The notes beneath the pieces are model-generated. The model was given only the letters and a program-made list of their open reading frames with translations. It was not told the origin of the DNA and did no database searches. Source: Comamonadaceae bacterium (lineage in GTDB: Bacteria > Pseudomonadota > Gammaproteobacteria > Burkholderiales > Burkholderiaceae_C). From it: 64,000 nucleotides of DNA. The position numbers and the translations under genes were made by a program. Where the stretch lies: contig CANJWZ010000007.1 of assembly GCA_947478725.1 (NCBI GenBank), positions 1 through 64,000 of the forward strand. The letters are read 5' to 3'. Shown in pieces: positions 29,521 to 38,775 of the stretch. The first letter of the stretch is position 1. Each line of letters opens with the position of its first letter.

Positions 29521-30549
29521 TCAAGCGGCCGCCTGATCAGCTTCAATAAGCGGCTGATGCGCCAGCGCCATCACCTCGTGCGGCGGTAAGCCCTTGAGCT
29601 TGTGGTCGCTCCACACCTGCCTCCACCTGCGGCTGCCGGGCAGGCCGTGGCGCAGGCCCAGCATGTGGCGGGCTATGGCGCTCCAGGGCGTGCCGTGTTT
29701 GGCCTGCTCGCGTGCCATGTAGTCGCACATGTGCGCTTCAACGTTTTCGCGCGTCAAGTTTGACGCTGCCGCGCCAAAAAACTCAGCGTCCCAGGATGCG
29801 AGCAACCAAGGGTTGTGGTAGGCCTCGCGGCCCAGCATCACGCCGTCCAACATCACGCCATGGATGGGCTGCAACTGCTCAGAAATTTGCGCGTTGGTGG
29901 TGATGCCGCCGTTGATGGCGATCATCAACTGCGGGAAATCCTGCTTCAGTTTGTGCACCAGTTCATAACGCAGCGGCGGTACTTCGCGGTTTTCTTTCGG
30001 GCTCAAGCCTTTGAGCCAGGCACTGCGTGCATGCACGATGAAGGTGTTACAGCCCGCCTGGCTCACAGCACCTACAAAGTCGCGCACAAACTCGTAGCTC
30101 TCAAACTTGTCAATGCCAATCCGGTGCTTGACTGTCACCGGCACGCTGACCACATCTACCATGGCTTTGACACAGTCGGCCACCAGTTGCGGTTCGGCCA
30201 TCAGGCAGGCACCAAAAGCGCCGCGCTGCACCCGCTCGCTGGGGCAGCCGCAGTTCAGGTTGATCTCGTCGTAACCCCACTGCTCACCCACTTTGGCGCA
30301 GTGCGCCAAGTCTGCTGGCTCGCTGCCGCCTAATTGCAGGGCAACCGGGTGCTCCTGTTCATTGAAACGCAAGTGGCGCGGCACATCGCCATGCACCAGC
30401 GCGCCAGTGGTCACCATCTCGGTGTACAGCAGGGCATGACGGCTGAGCAGGCGGTGAAAGTAGCGGCAATGTTTGTCAGTCCAGTCCATCATCGGAGCAA
30501 CACTAATTCTCCATGGACTATGTTGTTGATTTAATTGACTTTTTTCCAC
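29521..30549 (-). CDS. dusA: tRNA-dihydrouridine synthase A, with AT-rich 5' end
   Basis: 342 residues. FMN-binding/catalytic motifs are SVAPMMDWTDKHCRYF, the catalytic-Cys motif INLNCGCPSERVQRGAFGACLM, and FIVHARSAWLKGLSPKENR. DusA reduces uridine 20/20a of tRNAs to dihydrouridine. The start is a GTG at 30549. The first 18 codons are only about one third GC (for example AGTCAATTAAATCAACAAC), whereas the rest is GC-rich. The shift occurs just before the conserved APMMDWTD segment. The dusA 5' end is a known integration target, so these codons were probably supplied by an integrated element. Confidence 0.95.
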   Translation of the reverse strand: MEKSQLNQQHSPWRISVAPMMDWTDKHCRYFHRLLSRHALLYTEMVTTGALVHGDVPRHLRFNEQEHPVALQLGGSEPADLAHCAKVGEQWGYDEINLNCGCPSERVQRGAFGACLMAEPQLVADCVKAMVDVVSVPVTVKHRIGIDKFESYEFVRDFVGAVSQAGCNTFIVHARSAWLKGLSPKENREVPPLRYELVHKLKQDFPQLMIAINGGITTNAQISEQLQPIHGVMLDGVMLGREAYHNPWLLASWDAEFFGAAASNLTRENVEAHMCDYMAREQAKHGTPWSAIARHMLGLRHGLPGSRRWRQVWSDHKLKGLPPHEVMALAHQPLIEADQAAA

Positions 30550-30586
30550 TTGTGAAACTCTATTTTTAGATCATGTGCCATGTTTA

Positions 30587-30636
30587 GTGCACATGAAGTG
30601 CACACGCGGGAAATAAAAAGACCATAGTCGGTGCAC
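30587..30636. repeat. Three GTGCAC sites upstream of the integrase remnant
   Basis: GTGCAC occurs at 30587-30592, 30598-30603 and 30631-30636, between dusA and the integrase remnant. They could be integrase or excisionase arm-type sites or a regulator site. This is a pattern, not a proven site. Confidence 0.35.
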
Positions 30637-30660
30637 TGAAACACACACGGATTGCACACC

Positions 30661-30789
30661 ATGCCTACATTCTCGCAGTTGCCCTCCGGTAAATGGCGGG
30701 TACAGGTTCGCAAAGCAGGAATCTATAAGGCCGCGACGTTCCAACGCAAACGCGAAGCAAAGGCATGGGCAACCGCCATTGACGCGTAG
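30661..30789 (+). pseudogene. Integrase remnant (N-terminal domain only)
   Basis: A 42-residue frame begins MPTFSQLPSGKWRVQVRKAG and continues TFQRKREAKAWATAIDA before TAG. This is the N-terminal arm-binding/SAM-like start of phage-type tyrosine integrases (pattern LPSGKW..QVR..G....TF..K.EA..WA). The core-binding and catalytic domains are missing, so the gene is dead. It lies 112 bp from the dusA start, on the opposite strand, the usual place for dusA-targeting integrases. Confidence 0.75.
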
Positions 30790-30911
30790 GTTTGCACCCA
30801 GTGCGGACACATGGCAAGTTGCGGTAGGTTGAGAGGATCCCCAACCTGTTTTAGTGCAACTCACACCCCTTGGCCTGCACCTTCATGCTTAGGGACAAGA
30901 CCGAGACAGGT

Positions 30912-31922
30912 CTATTGCGGGGTGATGTTCGCCGCCTTGATCAACGGCCCCCACAACGCGCGTTGTGCCGCCTCGAAGTCTGCCAGGTCCTTCGGCGTCC
31001 CGCCTCCCGGCTCAAGCCCCAGGGCATCGAATTTCTTTTTCGTCTCAGGCAGTGACAAGATCTTGTTCAGTTCGGTATTCAGGTAGTTGATCGCCTCGCG
31101 CGGCATTCCCTTAGGTGCATATAAGGAGATGTACCCCACAACCTCGAAGTCCACCACCCCCTGCTCCGCGACTGACGCCACATTGGGCAACAAGTCGCTG
31201 GTCTTGCGCGTGCTGACAGCGATAGGCTTGAGGCGCCCACCCGACGCGATCAGTTGCGGACGCAGGGCTGCCATCGTGTCAACGTTGAGCGACACGACAC
31301 CGCTGACGGTGTCGGTCAAGGCTGCGCCCGTGGTCTTGTACAGGATCGGAAACATTGACGTGCCGGTAGACTTTGCGAACAGTTCAAAGACCAGCCTGGC
31401 GGTTGTATTGGCCATCCCGACATTGATCGAACCAGGCTTGGCCTTGGCCGCCGCAATCAGTTCCTGAACATTGTTCGGCGCGAACGAGGGACTGGCTGCA
31501 ATCATCATCGGGGTTCTGCCCATCAGAATAATGGGCTCCAAGTCTTTGACCGGGTCGAAACCCATCTGCTCGGGCGTGTACATGAACTGGCTCAATACCG
31601 TGATACCGAAACCGCCGCTGACCAGCGTGTAGCCGTCGGGCGTGGCTTTGGCCCCTGCAGCCATTCCAATATTGCCAGCAGCGCCCGGGCGGTTTTCCAC
31701 GAAAAAGCTCTTCCCGGTGATCTGCGACAAGGCATCCGTCAGCACCCGGGTGCCAACGTCTGAACTTGAGCCCACTCCCAGTGGGACAATGACGCGAACC
31801 GCACGATTGGGGTAACTGCCCTGAGCCGCAGACGGTTGCGGTACCGCACAGAGAAGCCCACACGTGGCAGCCGCTAGTACCAGAGCGCGGCCATGAAAAC
31901 GGGAACGCAAAGTACTCTGCAT
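30912..31922 (-). CDS. Bug (TctC-family) periplasmic binding protein
   Basis: 336 residues. A signal peptide ends near PSAAQG, then YPNRAVRVIVPLGVGSSSDVGTR, FFVENRPGAAGNIGMAAGAK and PDGYTLVSGG. Starts at ATG 31922 with AGGAGACTACG. It is a close paralogue of the Bug protein at 37642-38616 (shared runs such as GGRLKPIAVS/T and GMPREA.NY.N.ELNK.L). It is the last gene of the hyuA / hyuB / amidohydrolase operon direction, after a 127-bp gap. Confidence 0.92.
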   Translation of the reverse strand: MQSTLRSRFHGRALVLAAATCGLLCAVPQPSAAQGSYPNRAVRVIVPLGVGSSSDVGTRVLTDALSQITGKSFFVENRPGAAGNIGMAAGAKATPDGYTLVSGGFGITVLSQFMYTPEQMGFDPVKDLEPIILMGRTPMMIAASPSFAPNNVQELIAAAKAKPGSINVGMANTTARLVFELFAKSTGTSMFPILYKTTGAALTDTVSGVVSLNVDTMAALRPQLIASGGRLKPIAVSTRKTSDLLPNVASVAEQGVVDFEVVGYISLYAPKGMPREAINYLNTELNKILSLPETKKKFDALGLEPGGGTPKDLADFEAAQRALWGPLIKAANITPQ

Positions 31923-31938
31923 CGTAGTCTCCTGAGGT

Positions 31939-31959
31939 CTGTCAAAAATATAGTGACAG
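31939..31959. promoter_or_regulatory. Inverted repeat upstream of the Bug gene
   Basis: CTGTCA (31939-31944) and TGACAG (31954-31959) flank a 9-base AT-rich centre, 17 bp before the ATG at 31922. It is a candidate regulator site or part of the promoter. Confidence 0.3.
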
Positions 31960-32049
31960 GAAATCACTTGTCTGAGATCAGTGTAGGAAGATGGCCACGC
32001 CTGTACGAATTTTTTCTCTGCCAGTTCGCCAGTGACCGGTCAACCGATG

Positions 32050-33762
32050 TCAGTGCGCTGTCAAAGACCCACGCAGCAGTTGCCCGGGCAACGCACCCGT
32101 GTGCACACCGTCACGGAAGAGTGTCTGGCCTGCCACCACCGTCGCATGAATGCCTTTGGAGTGCTGTGTAAGGCGGCGCGCGCCCGCCGGCAGGTCGTAA
32201 CTCACCTTGGGATATTCCGCTGCCAGGTTCTTGTAGTCAATCACGTTCAGGTCGGCCACCATGCCTTCACGCAACATGCCGCGATCGTGAAAACCCCAAG
32301 CACGCGCCGGCGCGAACGTCACCATGCGCACCGCTTCCTCTAACGTGAAGGCCTGACGCTCGCGGGTCCAGTAAGACAACAGATGGACCTGGATCGAACT
32401 GTCCGCGATCTGGCTGACATGGGCGCCCGAATCGGAAAACGTCATGATCGTACGCGGGTGCTTCATGACCTGAAGCAAATCTTCGGGCTCGATGATCGCC
32501 ACGCCGGTGTTCTCCACGAAGAACAGGTTGAAGTCCCGCTCCAGCGAAAGCTCGATCATCAGGTCCACCGGGTCCTGGCCGGTCTGCGCCACCAGTTCAC
32601 CGATGGTCGGGTTGGGCATCACCATGTCGCGCAACACGCGCATGCGTTTCCAGTTCGGCTTTTTCGCTTCCGCGCCGATGGCCCGGCCGTAGTCCCCATG
32701 CTGGGCAGCATGTACCAGGCCGGCGCGCACCTGCGGGTCACGCAAAAGACGCTTCTGTTCTTCCAGAGGATGGCGTCGAAACTCCTTCCATTCGGGAATC
32801 CGATCGAACGGCAGCGTAGTCATGAAGGAGGTCATGACGGTGACCCCGCGGGTATGGGACTGGCCCAGCATGCAGCCACCCAATGCGGCTGTGCGATCAA
32901 GCATTGCCAGTTGGTCATGCCAGGCTTCACGGTCGAACGAAGGCTGTATGCCAGCCATGGTGACGACACCACTTTCCACGGCCAGCGCCTGCATGCGGTC
33001 AAGTGCCTCCCTGCGTTCAACCTGATCGCTCGAGTTGGTCGCATTCTCTTTGGCCAGCTCAAAGATACCGCCCCCCATCCCACCCATGGCACAGACCAGG
33101 TGACGCACCTCATCCCAGGAGGCGACCCGGGACGCAACGCGCCGGCCATCGGTGGTCTCGTGGCTGCCGCTTCGGGAGGTGCTGAAACCGATCGCACCAG
33201 CCTTCATGGCCTCGACCAATTGCCCCTCCATGCGCGCCAGATCACTCGCGGATGATTCCTCTTCGAACGCGCGCTCGCCCATGGCCCAGGTGCGCAGCGC
33301 CGAGTGACCGATGTAGGTAGCGTAATTGATGCCCTTGGGCAGGCGCTCAAGCATGTCCATGTACTGCGGAAAAGTCTCCCAGCTCCACTTGATGCCCTGC
33401 GCCATGGCGGCCCGCGAAATGTCCTCGGCCCGCTCCAGGTTCATCATCACAAGCTCCGCATCTTTGGCCGCGCAAGGTGCGATGGTGAAGCCGCAATTGC
33501 CCATGACCACCGACGTCACACCGTTCCAGGACGAAGATGTGCCCAGGGGATCCCAGTGAATCTGGGCATCCATGTGGGTGTGGCCGTCAATGAAGCCTGG
33601 TGTGACGATGTGCCCGTCAGCGTCTATCTCTTGGCGGCCACGCTCGCGGATGCGGCCGATCTTCGTGATCCGCCCGGCTTGCACTCCCACGTCGGCATGG
33701 AATGAGGCCATGCCGCTGCCGTCAACGACCAAACCATTTCGAACGACAAGATCGTATGTCAT
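32050..33762 (-). CDS. D-aminoacylase-like metal-dependent amidohydrolase
   Basis: 570 residues. An amidohydrolase-superfamily core with metal motif PGFIDGHTHMD (H61, H63), a Cys ligand in VVMGNCGFTIAPC (C90) as in D-aminoacylases, a later FSDSGAHVSQ (catalytic Asp) and C-terminal GMVADLNVID. The family hydrolyses N-acyl-D-amino acids, hydantoin-like or related amides. Its start overlaps the stop of hyuB by 4 bp, so it belongs to the hydantoinase-like operon. The exact substrate is open. Confidence 0.87.
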   Translation of the reverse strand: MTYDLVVRNGLVVDGSGMASFHADVGVQAGRITKIGRIRERGRQEIDADGHIVTPGFIDGHTHMDAQIHWDPLGTSSSWNGVTSVVMGNCGFTIAPCAAKDAELVMMNLERAEDISRAAMAQGIKWSWETFPQYMDMLERLPKGINYATYIGHSALRTWAMGERAFEEESSASDLARMEGQLVEAMKAGAIGFSTSRSGSHETTDGRRVASRVASWDEVRHLVCAMGGMGGGIFELAKENATNSSDQVERREALDRMQALAVESGVVTMAGIQPSFDREAWHDQLAMLDRTAALGGCMLGQSHTRGVTVMTSFMTTLPFDRIPEWKEFRRHPLEEQKRLLRDPQVRAGLVHAAQHGDYGRAIGAEAKKPNWKRMRVLRDMVMPNPTIGELVAQTGQDPVDLMIELSLERDFNLFFVENTGVAIIEPEDLLQVMKHPRTIMTFSDSGAHVSQIADSSIQVHLLSYWTRERQAFTLEEAVRMVTFAPARAWGFHDRGMLREGMVADLNVIDYKNLAAEYPKVSYDLPAGARRLTQHSKGIHATVVAGQTLFRDGVHTGALPGQLLRGSLTAH

Positions 33763-35528
33763 GTGCTGCTCCGTTTGTCTTTGCCGGGGTTACCGGTGTC
33801 AGAAAGCCTGGCGCGCGCCGCCTGGGTTTTGACCGCATCAATCTGAAAGTTCTCGTCAAACGCCACGCCATAGGCCGACAGTGCGTGTCCTTGCGTCACC
33901 TTGCCCTGAACCACATCGCGTCGCACGGCTTCGGGGTCGCGCGTGAACGGGTCGCCAAAGCCACCCGAACCGGGCATTTCCGCGCGAAACACATCATCCT
34001 TTTGCATCTTGCGCACGAACTTGGAGCTCAGGCTGGTTTCGCCCACCGTGCCATGGTTCAGCAGCGATCGGGCCAGCGAGCCGGACTGGCCACCGAACAA
34101 GCCCCAGGGCGCATGCAGATGACGATCCGAGCGCAATTGCACCGTGGCCTCGTCAGCCAGCAGACGGTACTCACGCACCAGACCCAGCGCGCCGCGGAAT
34201 TCGCCCGCGCCGCCGGTGTCCGGCAGGAAGGCATAGGACTCAATGCGCAGCGGTCCTTCGGCCTCTATCACTTCCACCGGCGTGTTGGCAAGGTTACCGA
34301 TGCAGTAGGGGCCGCCATCCTGCCCATCGCGATCCGGGCCACCACCCTGGCCGGTGGTGTTGTGAAACTCGAGGTGCAGAAAAGGCTTGTTGTCCTTTTC
34401 CATGCCAGCGAAAACAATACCGAACTCGGACCCACCGGTGCAAGCCGGAATGCGATCCGGCACCCACTGAGCCATCGCGCCGAATACCACCGAGCGCACG
34501 CGGAATCCGGCCTGGCCGCGCGGGCCCGTGGCGGCCGGGAACTGCGCATTGACAAAACAGCCCGGCGGTGCGGTGACGGTGATGGCACGATAGAAGCCGG
34601 CATTGTTGGGAATGTCCTGGTCCATGATGGTGCGCAGGGCCGCGTAAGTACACGACGTGGTGAAGGCCAGATTCGGCTGCAACGCGCCCTTACCTTGTGG
34701 CGAAGTACCTGCGAAGTCCACCACGATCTCGTCACCCTTCTTTGTGATCTTGACTTGGAATCTGATCGGCCCGTTACCGGCGCCGTCGTCGTCGTTCCAG
34801 TCAGTGAATTCACCCACACCGTCGGGCAGCGCGGCGATGCTGGCACGCGTCAGGCGCTCGGCATAGTCGATCAGCTCATTGGTATAAATCTGGTAGGTCT
34901 TTGCGCCAACATCGCCAATGATGGCTTTCAACTCCTTCTCGCCACCGAACAGCGTAGACAACTGCGCTTGCACGTCACCCATGACCCGCTTCGGGATCCG
35001 CGTGTTGTGCTCAATGATGCGCAACAGCGTGGTGTTGGGCTGGTTCTTCTCATAGACCTTGCTGGGTGGGATGCGCAGCCCCTCCTGGAAAATTTCACTG
35101 CTGTCGCAGGCATTACCGCCCGGCACACGACCTCCCAGATCAGAATGGTGCATCACCAGCCCGAGGATAGCGACACACTCGCCCTCCAGAAAGACCGGCT
35201 TGAACATAAAGATATCGTTCAGATGACTGGCACCGGCATACGGATCGTTGTTGGCCCAGATATCGCCATCGGTGATGTCGCTGCCAAAATAATCCATACA
35301 GCCCTTGAGCGCAGGCATGACCGAGCCCAATTGCGACGGCAGCGCCAGCCCCTGGGCAACAAGCCGTCCCTGGGGGTCGCAGACCGTGGCCGAAAAGTCA
35401 AGGTTGCTCTTGAGCGTCTGCGAACGCGCGGTACGCACCACCAGTCCCAGCATGTTGTCGCACATCGAGACCAGCGCATTCTTGATCAGCTCGCGTTTGA
35501 CGGGGTTTATTTCTGCAGCCTGCTTCAT
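33759..35528 (-). CDS. hyuB: Hydantoinase B/oxoprolinase family subunit
   Basis: 589 residues. It starts MKQAAEINPVKRELIKNALVSMCDNM, then NDPYAGASHLNDIFMFKPVF, HHSDLGGRVPGGNACDSSEIFQEGLRIPP, and a Gly-rich TTGQGGG and GSGGFGDPF end. This is the B subunit of ATP-dependent hydantoinases, oxoprolinase and acetone/acetophenone carboxylase relatives. It works with HyuA as a complex. It overlaps the hyuA stop by 4 bp. A longer upstream frame reaches 35600 inside hyuA, but the homologous start is 35528. Confidence 0.92.
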   Translation of the reverse strand: MKQAAEINPVKRELIKNALVSMCDNMLGLVVRTARSQTLKSNLDFSATVCDPQGRLVAQGLALPSQLGSVMPALKGCMDYFGSDITDGDIWANNDPYAGASHLNDIFMFKPVFLEGECVAILGLVMHHSDLGGRVPGGNACDSSEIFQEGLRIPPSKVYEKNQPNTTLLRIIEHNTRIPKRVMGDVQAQLSTLFGGEKELKAIIGDVGAKTYQIYTNELIDYAERLTRASIAALPDGVGEFTDWNDDDGAGNGPIRFQVKITKKGDEIVVDFAGTSPQGKGALQPNLAFTTSCTYAALRTIMDQDIPNNAGFYRAITVTAPPGCFVNAQFPAATGPRGQAGFRVRSVVFGAMAQWVPDRIPACTGGSEFGIVFAGMEKDNKPFLHLEFHNTTGQGGGPDRDGQDGGPYCIGNLANTPVEVIEAEGPLRIESYAFLPDTGGAGEFRGALGLVREYRLLADEATVQLRSDRHLHAPWGLFGGQSGSLARSLLNHGTVGETSLSSKFVRKMQKDDVFRAEMPGSGGFGDPFTRDPEAVRRDVVQGKVTQGHALSAYGVAFDENFQIDAVKTQAARARLSDTGNPGKDKRSST

Positions 35529-37615
35529 GAACGTTCCATCACAATGTTGTTCCAGGCATCCACCCGCGCGTTCCAGCCCGGACGCACCACCGTCGTGCAA
35601 TCGTATTCTTCAATGATCAGCGGTCCGGGTACGGGCTCTGCGGTGAGCGCCAGACGCGGCATCAGGCGAGCCTCCAGCCAGCCGGCCTCAGGGCCAAAGT
35701 AGGCCCGGCGCAAGCCCTCTTTGGAAATCCGCTCCTGGGCTCTGGCTACACGGTCAGGCACGCGCGGCTTGTCTGACAGGCCGCGGCCCACAATCTTCAA
35801 GGAAACGAATTGCAGCGGCTCGGTGTCGGAGCGGTAACCATAGGTTTGTTCATGCAATTCGCCATAGGCCTGGGCGACACCCGAGAGCATGGCCTTGTCG
35901 ACCGGGAATCCGGCGAACGGAATGGTGAGCGCTGCACTCTGTGCCACGTAGCGGATATCGGCATACAGCACGATGCTGCGCTGCTCCGGTTTTTCGTAAC
36001 CTTCAGAGGCCAGCAAACGTGAGGCTTCATCAATCAGCGGTCGTGCCGCTGCATTGATGTCGTCCGCGGTAATGGCATCCAGACGCCGGTAGAAGGCAGT
36101 GATGAGCTGGTGCTCGACATCGGCGAACAACATGCCCAGCGCACTGAAGAGCCCCGCAACTGGCGGTACGATGATGCGCCGCACATTAAGGGTTTCGGCC
36201 AGATTGGCAGCATGTACCGCGCCGTTGCCGCCAATCGCCATCATGCTGAAGTGCGACGGATCCAGGCCACCTTCTGAAGTGACCGCCGTCAGCGCACGCA
36301 TCATGTTGGCATTGGCGATCAGGTGCACGCCGTAGGCCGCATCGGTCAGCGAAAGATTGAGCTGCCTGCCTAGTTCGCTCACGGCATCCTGCGCCTTGCC
36401 GTAGTTGAGCTTCAGGTCACCACCCACCAGCACATCCGGATTCAGATAGCCAAGCAACAGGTTGGCGTCAGTCACCGTCGGTTGGGTTCCGCCACGGTTA
36501 TAACAGACCGGTCCCGGCTCGGCGCCCGCGCTGCGCGGCCCCACATGCATGCCGCCAGCCAGGTCGATGCTGGCGATGCTGCCGCCACCGGCTCCGACTT
36601 CGGCAATGTCAATGGTCGGAACCTGAACCACGTAACCGGCGCCCTTGATCATGCGCGAACCCAGTGCGGCGCCACCACCGACCTCAGTTTCCGGTGCCAG
36701 CGCGAGCTGGTTGCGCGTGACAATGGAAGCCTTGGCAGTGGTGCCACCCATGTCGAAGACGATGATGTCGCCCAGGCCCACATGCGCAGCCAGCCGCTGC
36801 GCACCCAGCGCTCCCGCCGCCGGCCCGGATTCAATGATGAAGATGGGAGTCTTGGCAGCCACTGCTCCGGGCAGGATACCGCCGCTGGACTGCATGATCA
36901 TCAGCGGGGCCGAAATCCCCAGGCTGGCCATGCGCTGCATTAGCGATGCAATGTACTGCTCCATCACCGGACGAATATAGGCATTTACCACGGTGGTGCT
37001 CGTGCGCTCATATTCACCGATCTGCGGCACCAGTTGGGTTGAAGCGGTGATCGACAGTCCGGGCAACCGCAGCTCCAGAAAACGCACCGCTGCGGCTTCG
37101 TTGGACGGATTGACGCAGGAGTTGATGAAACACAGCGCGATCGCCTGTACATCGGCCTTTGCCAGCGTCGCTGCGATGCGCTCGAGTCCGGCTTCATCCA
37201 CCGGTTGCAGGATCCTTCCGTCCGCATCCGTGCGTTCGAGTACCTCGAAACATAGCTGGCGTTCGATCAGCGGTTCAGGCTTTCGGAACGTCAGGTCATA
37301 CAGCCGCGGAGCACGAAACCGGCCCAGTGCCAGCACGTCGCGAAAGCCTTTGGTAGTGATCAACGCCGCGCGGGCACCGCGCCGTTCGATGATGGCATTG
37401 GTCGCGACCGTGGTGCCGTGTACCAGCTCCGTGATCTGCGCCCCGGTGACGCCGGTTTCCTGCATCAGCTCGGTCACACCCTGCTCGATGGCCAGACTGT
37501 AGTCGCGCGGAGTGGACAAAATTTTCTTGCTCAACAAAGCGCCATCGGGTCCGAGCAGGACAATGTCCGTGAAGGTCCCCCCGATATCGACTCCCAGTTT
37601 GTATTCAGAGGCCAT
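35525..37615 (-). CDS. hyuA: Hydantoinase A/oxoprolinase family subunit
   Basis: 696 residues. The N-terminal ATP-grasp-like/actin-like signature is LGVDIGGTFTDIVLLG; further motifs are HGTTVATNAIIERRGARAALITTKGFRDVL, SGPAAGALGAQRLA, VFDMGGTTAKASIV, and PGPVCYNRGGTQPTVTDANLLLG. It is the ATP-using subunit paired with HyuB. The family includes N-methylhydantoinase, 5-oxoprolinase and acetone/acetophenone carboxylase, so the reaction is uncertain. First gene of hyuA-hyuB-amidohydrolase. Confidence 0.93.
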   Translation of the reverse strand: MASEYKLGVDIGGTFTDIVLLGPDGALLSKKILSTPRDYSLAIEQGVTELMQETGVTGAQITELVHGTTVATNAIIERRGARAALITTKGFRDVLALGRFRAPRLYDLTFRKPEPLIERQLCFEVLERTDADGRILQPVDEAGLERIAATLAKADVQAIALCFINSCVNPSNEAAAVRFLELRLPGLSITASTQLVPQIGEYERTSTTVVNAYIRPVMEQYIASLMQRMASLGISAPLMIMQSSGGILPGAVAAKTPIFIIESGPAAGALGAQRLAAHVGLGDIIVFDMGGTTAKASIVTRNQLALAPETEVGGGAALGSRMIKGAGYVVQVPTIDIAEVGAGGGSIASIDLAGGMHVGPRSAGAEPGPVCYNRGGTQPTVTDANLLLGYLNPDVLVGGDLKLNYGKAQDAVSELGRQLNLSLTDAAYGVHLIANANMMRALTAVTSEGGLDPSHFSMMAIGGNGAVHAANLAETLNVRRIIVPPVAGLFSALGMLFADVEHQLITAFYRRLDAITADDINAAARPLIDEASRLLASEGYEKPEQRSIVLYADIRYVAQSAALTIPFAGFPVDKAMLSGVAQAYGELHEQTYGYRSDTEPLQFVSLKIVGRGLSDKPRVPDRVARAQERISKEGLRRAYFGPEAGWLEARLMPRLALTAEPVPGPLIIEEYDCTTVVRPGWNARVDAWNNIVMERS

Positions 37616-37641
37616 GCATTGGATATTTAGATTTCAGACAA

Positions 37642-38616
37642 CTATTCCACGGTGATCTTGGCGGCCTTGATGATCGGCCCCCACTTGCGGCGCTCCGCCT
37701 CCTCGAAGTCGGCCAGCTCCTGCGGCGTTCCGCCGCCGGGTTCCAGGCCGAGATCGATGAAACGCTTGCGTATGTCAGGCAGTCGGAGCAGCTTGTTCAA
37801 CTCGGCGTTGATGTAGTTGACAGCCTCGCGCGGCATGCCTTTGGGCCCATACAGCGAGACGTAGCCCGAGAGCTCGAAGTCGGCCACACCCTGCTCGGCG
37901 ACCGATTTGACATTCGGCAGCAACTCGGTCGAGGCCCGGCTGGTGACGGCTATCGGTTTGAGGCGTCCGCCGGAAGAGGTCAGGCTGGAACGCAGCGCCG
38001 CAATAGTTTCCATGACGATCTGCGTCTGCCCGCCTATGGTGTCCGTCACCGCGCCGCCGGTGGTCTTGTAGGTGATGGGAAACATGGGTGCGCTGGCGCT
38101 GCGTGTGAGCAATTCGTACACCATGCGGCTAGAGGTGGTCGTCAGCGCGACGTTGACCGTTCCAGGTTTTGCCCTGGCGGCGGCGATCAGTTCCTGGACG
38201 TTGTTCGCCGGTAGCGATGGACTGGCGGCGATCAGGTAGGGAACCTTGGCAACCAGCAAAATTGGTTCGAGTTCCTTGACCGGTTCGAAACCCATCTGCG
38301 CGGCGGTGTAGATGAACTGGTTCACGACCGTGAGGCCAAATCCGCCCGTGACCAGTGTGTAGCCGTCGGCGGGCGACTTCGCCCCCTGGGCCATTCCTAT
38401 GTTGCCAGCTCCACCGGGTCGGTTGTCAATCACGAAGCTCTGACCGGTCGGCTTCAGCAGACCTTCAGCGAGCAGGCGCATGCCGACATCGGTGCCCGAC
38501 CCAGCGCTGGACGGAATGATGATGCGCACCGGCCTGGACGGATAGGCCTGCGCCCAGACGGTGGACGCCGCGGCAAGGGCCATCGCGAAAAACACGCACA
38601 GTCTGAAAATTTTCAT
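37642..38616 (-). CDS. Bug (TctC-family) periplasmic binding protein
   Basis: 324 residues from MKIFRLCVFFAMA, with a signal peptide ending AQAYPS. IDNRPGGAGNIGMAQGAK, ADGYTLVTGGFG and GGRLKPIAVTS are Bug motifs. It is highly similar to the Bug protein at 30912-31922, so the hyu operon is flanked by two relatives. It lies 26 bp upstream of hyuA and has a palindromic operator candidate before it. Confidence 0.92.
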   Translation of the reverse strand: MKIFRLCVFFAMALAAASTVWAQAYPSRPVRIIIPSSAGSGTDVGMRLLAEGLLKPTGQSFVIDNRPGGAGNIGMAQGAKSPADGYTLVTGGFGLTVVNQFIYTAAQMGFEPVKELEPILLVAKVPYLIAASPSLPANNVQELIAAARAKPGTVNVALTTTSSRMVYELLTRSASAPMFPITYKTTGGAVTDTIGGQTQIVMETIAALRSSLTSSGGRLKPIAVTSRASTELLPNVKSVAEQGVADFELSGYVSLYGPKGMPREAVNYINAELNKLLRLPDIRKRFIDLGLEPGGGTPQELADFEEAERRKWGPIIKAAKITVE

Positions 38617-38680
38617 CTGCATCCCTTCGTGGTGGAGGACTTCTCTGGGCCCGGCAGGTTTAGGTGCCTTACAATTCATT

Positions 38681-38696
38681 GTTCTTATATAAGAAC
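38681..38696. promoter_or_regulatory. IclR-type operator candidate 1 (palindrome)
   Basis: GTTCTTATATAAGAAC is a perfect 16-bp palindrome in the divergent region between a Bug gene (minus) and the IclR gene (plus), 65 bp upstream of the Bug ATG. A near-identical site lies upstream of the Bug gene at 39672-40652. Both are followed on the + strand by GAGCATTATGA. Confidence 0.65.
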
Positions 38697-38775
38697 TTTA
38701 AAACCGGTATGAGCATTATGAGATCGGACGAAAAAAAACGTCTCTAGGGTTTTCCATTAAGATCACTCTCCGGGT

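Noticed and set aside
33702..35702. A 666-codon + strand frame opposite hyuB and the amidohydrolase
   Set aside because: It is the antisense shadow of hyuB (minus strand), rich in His and Arg with no known motif.
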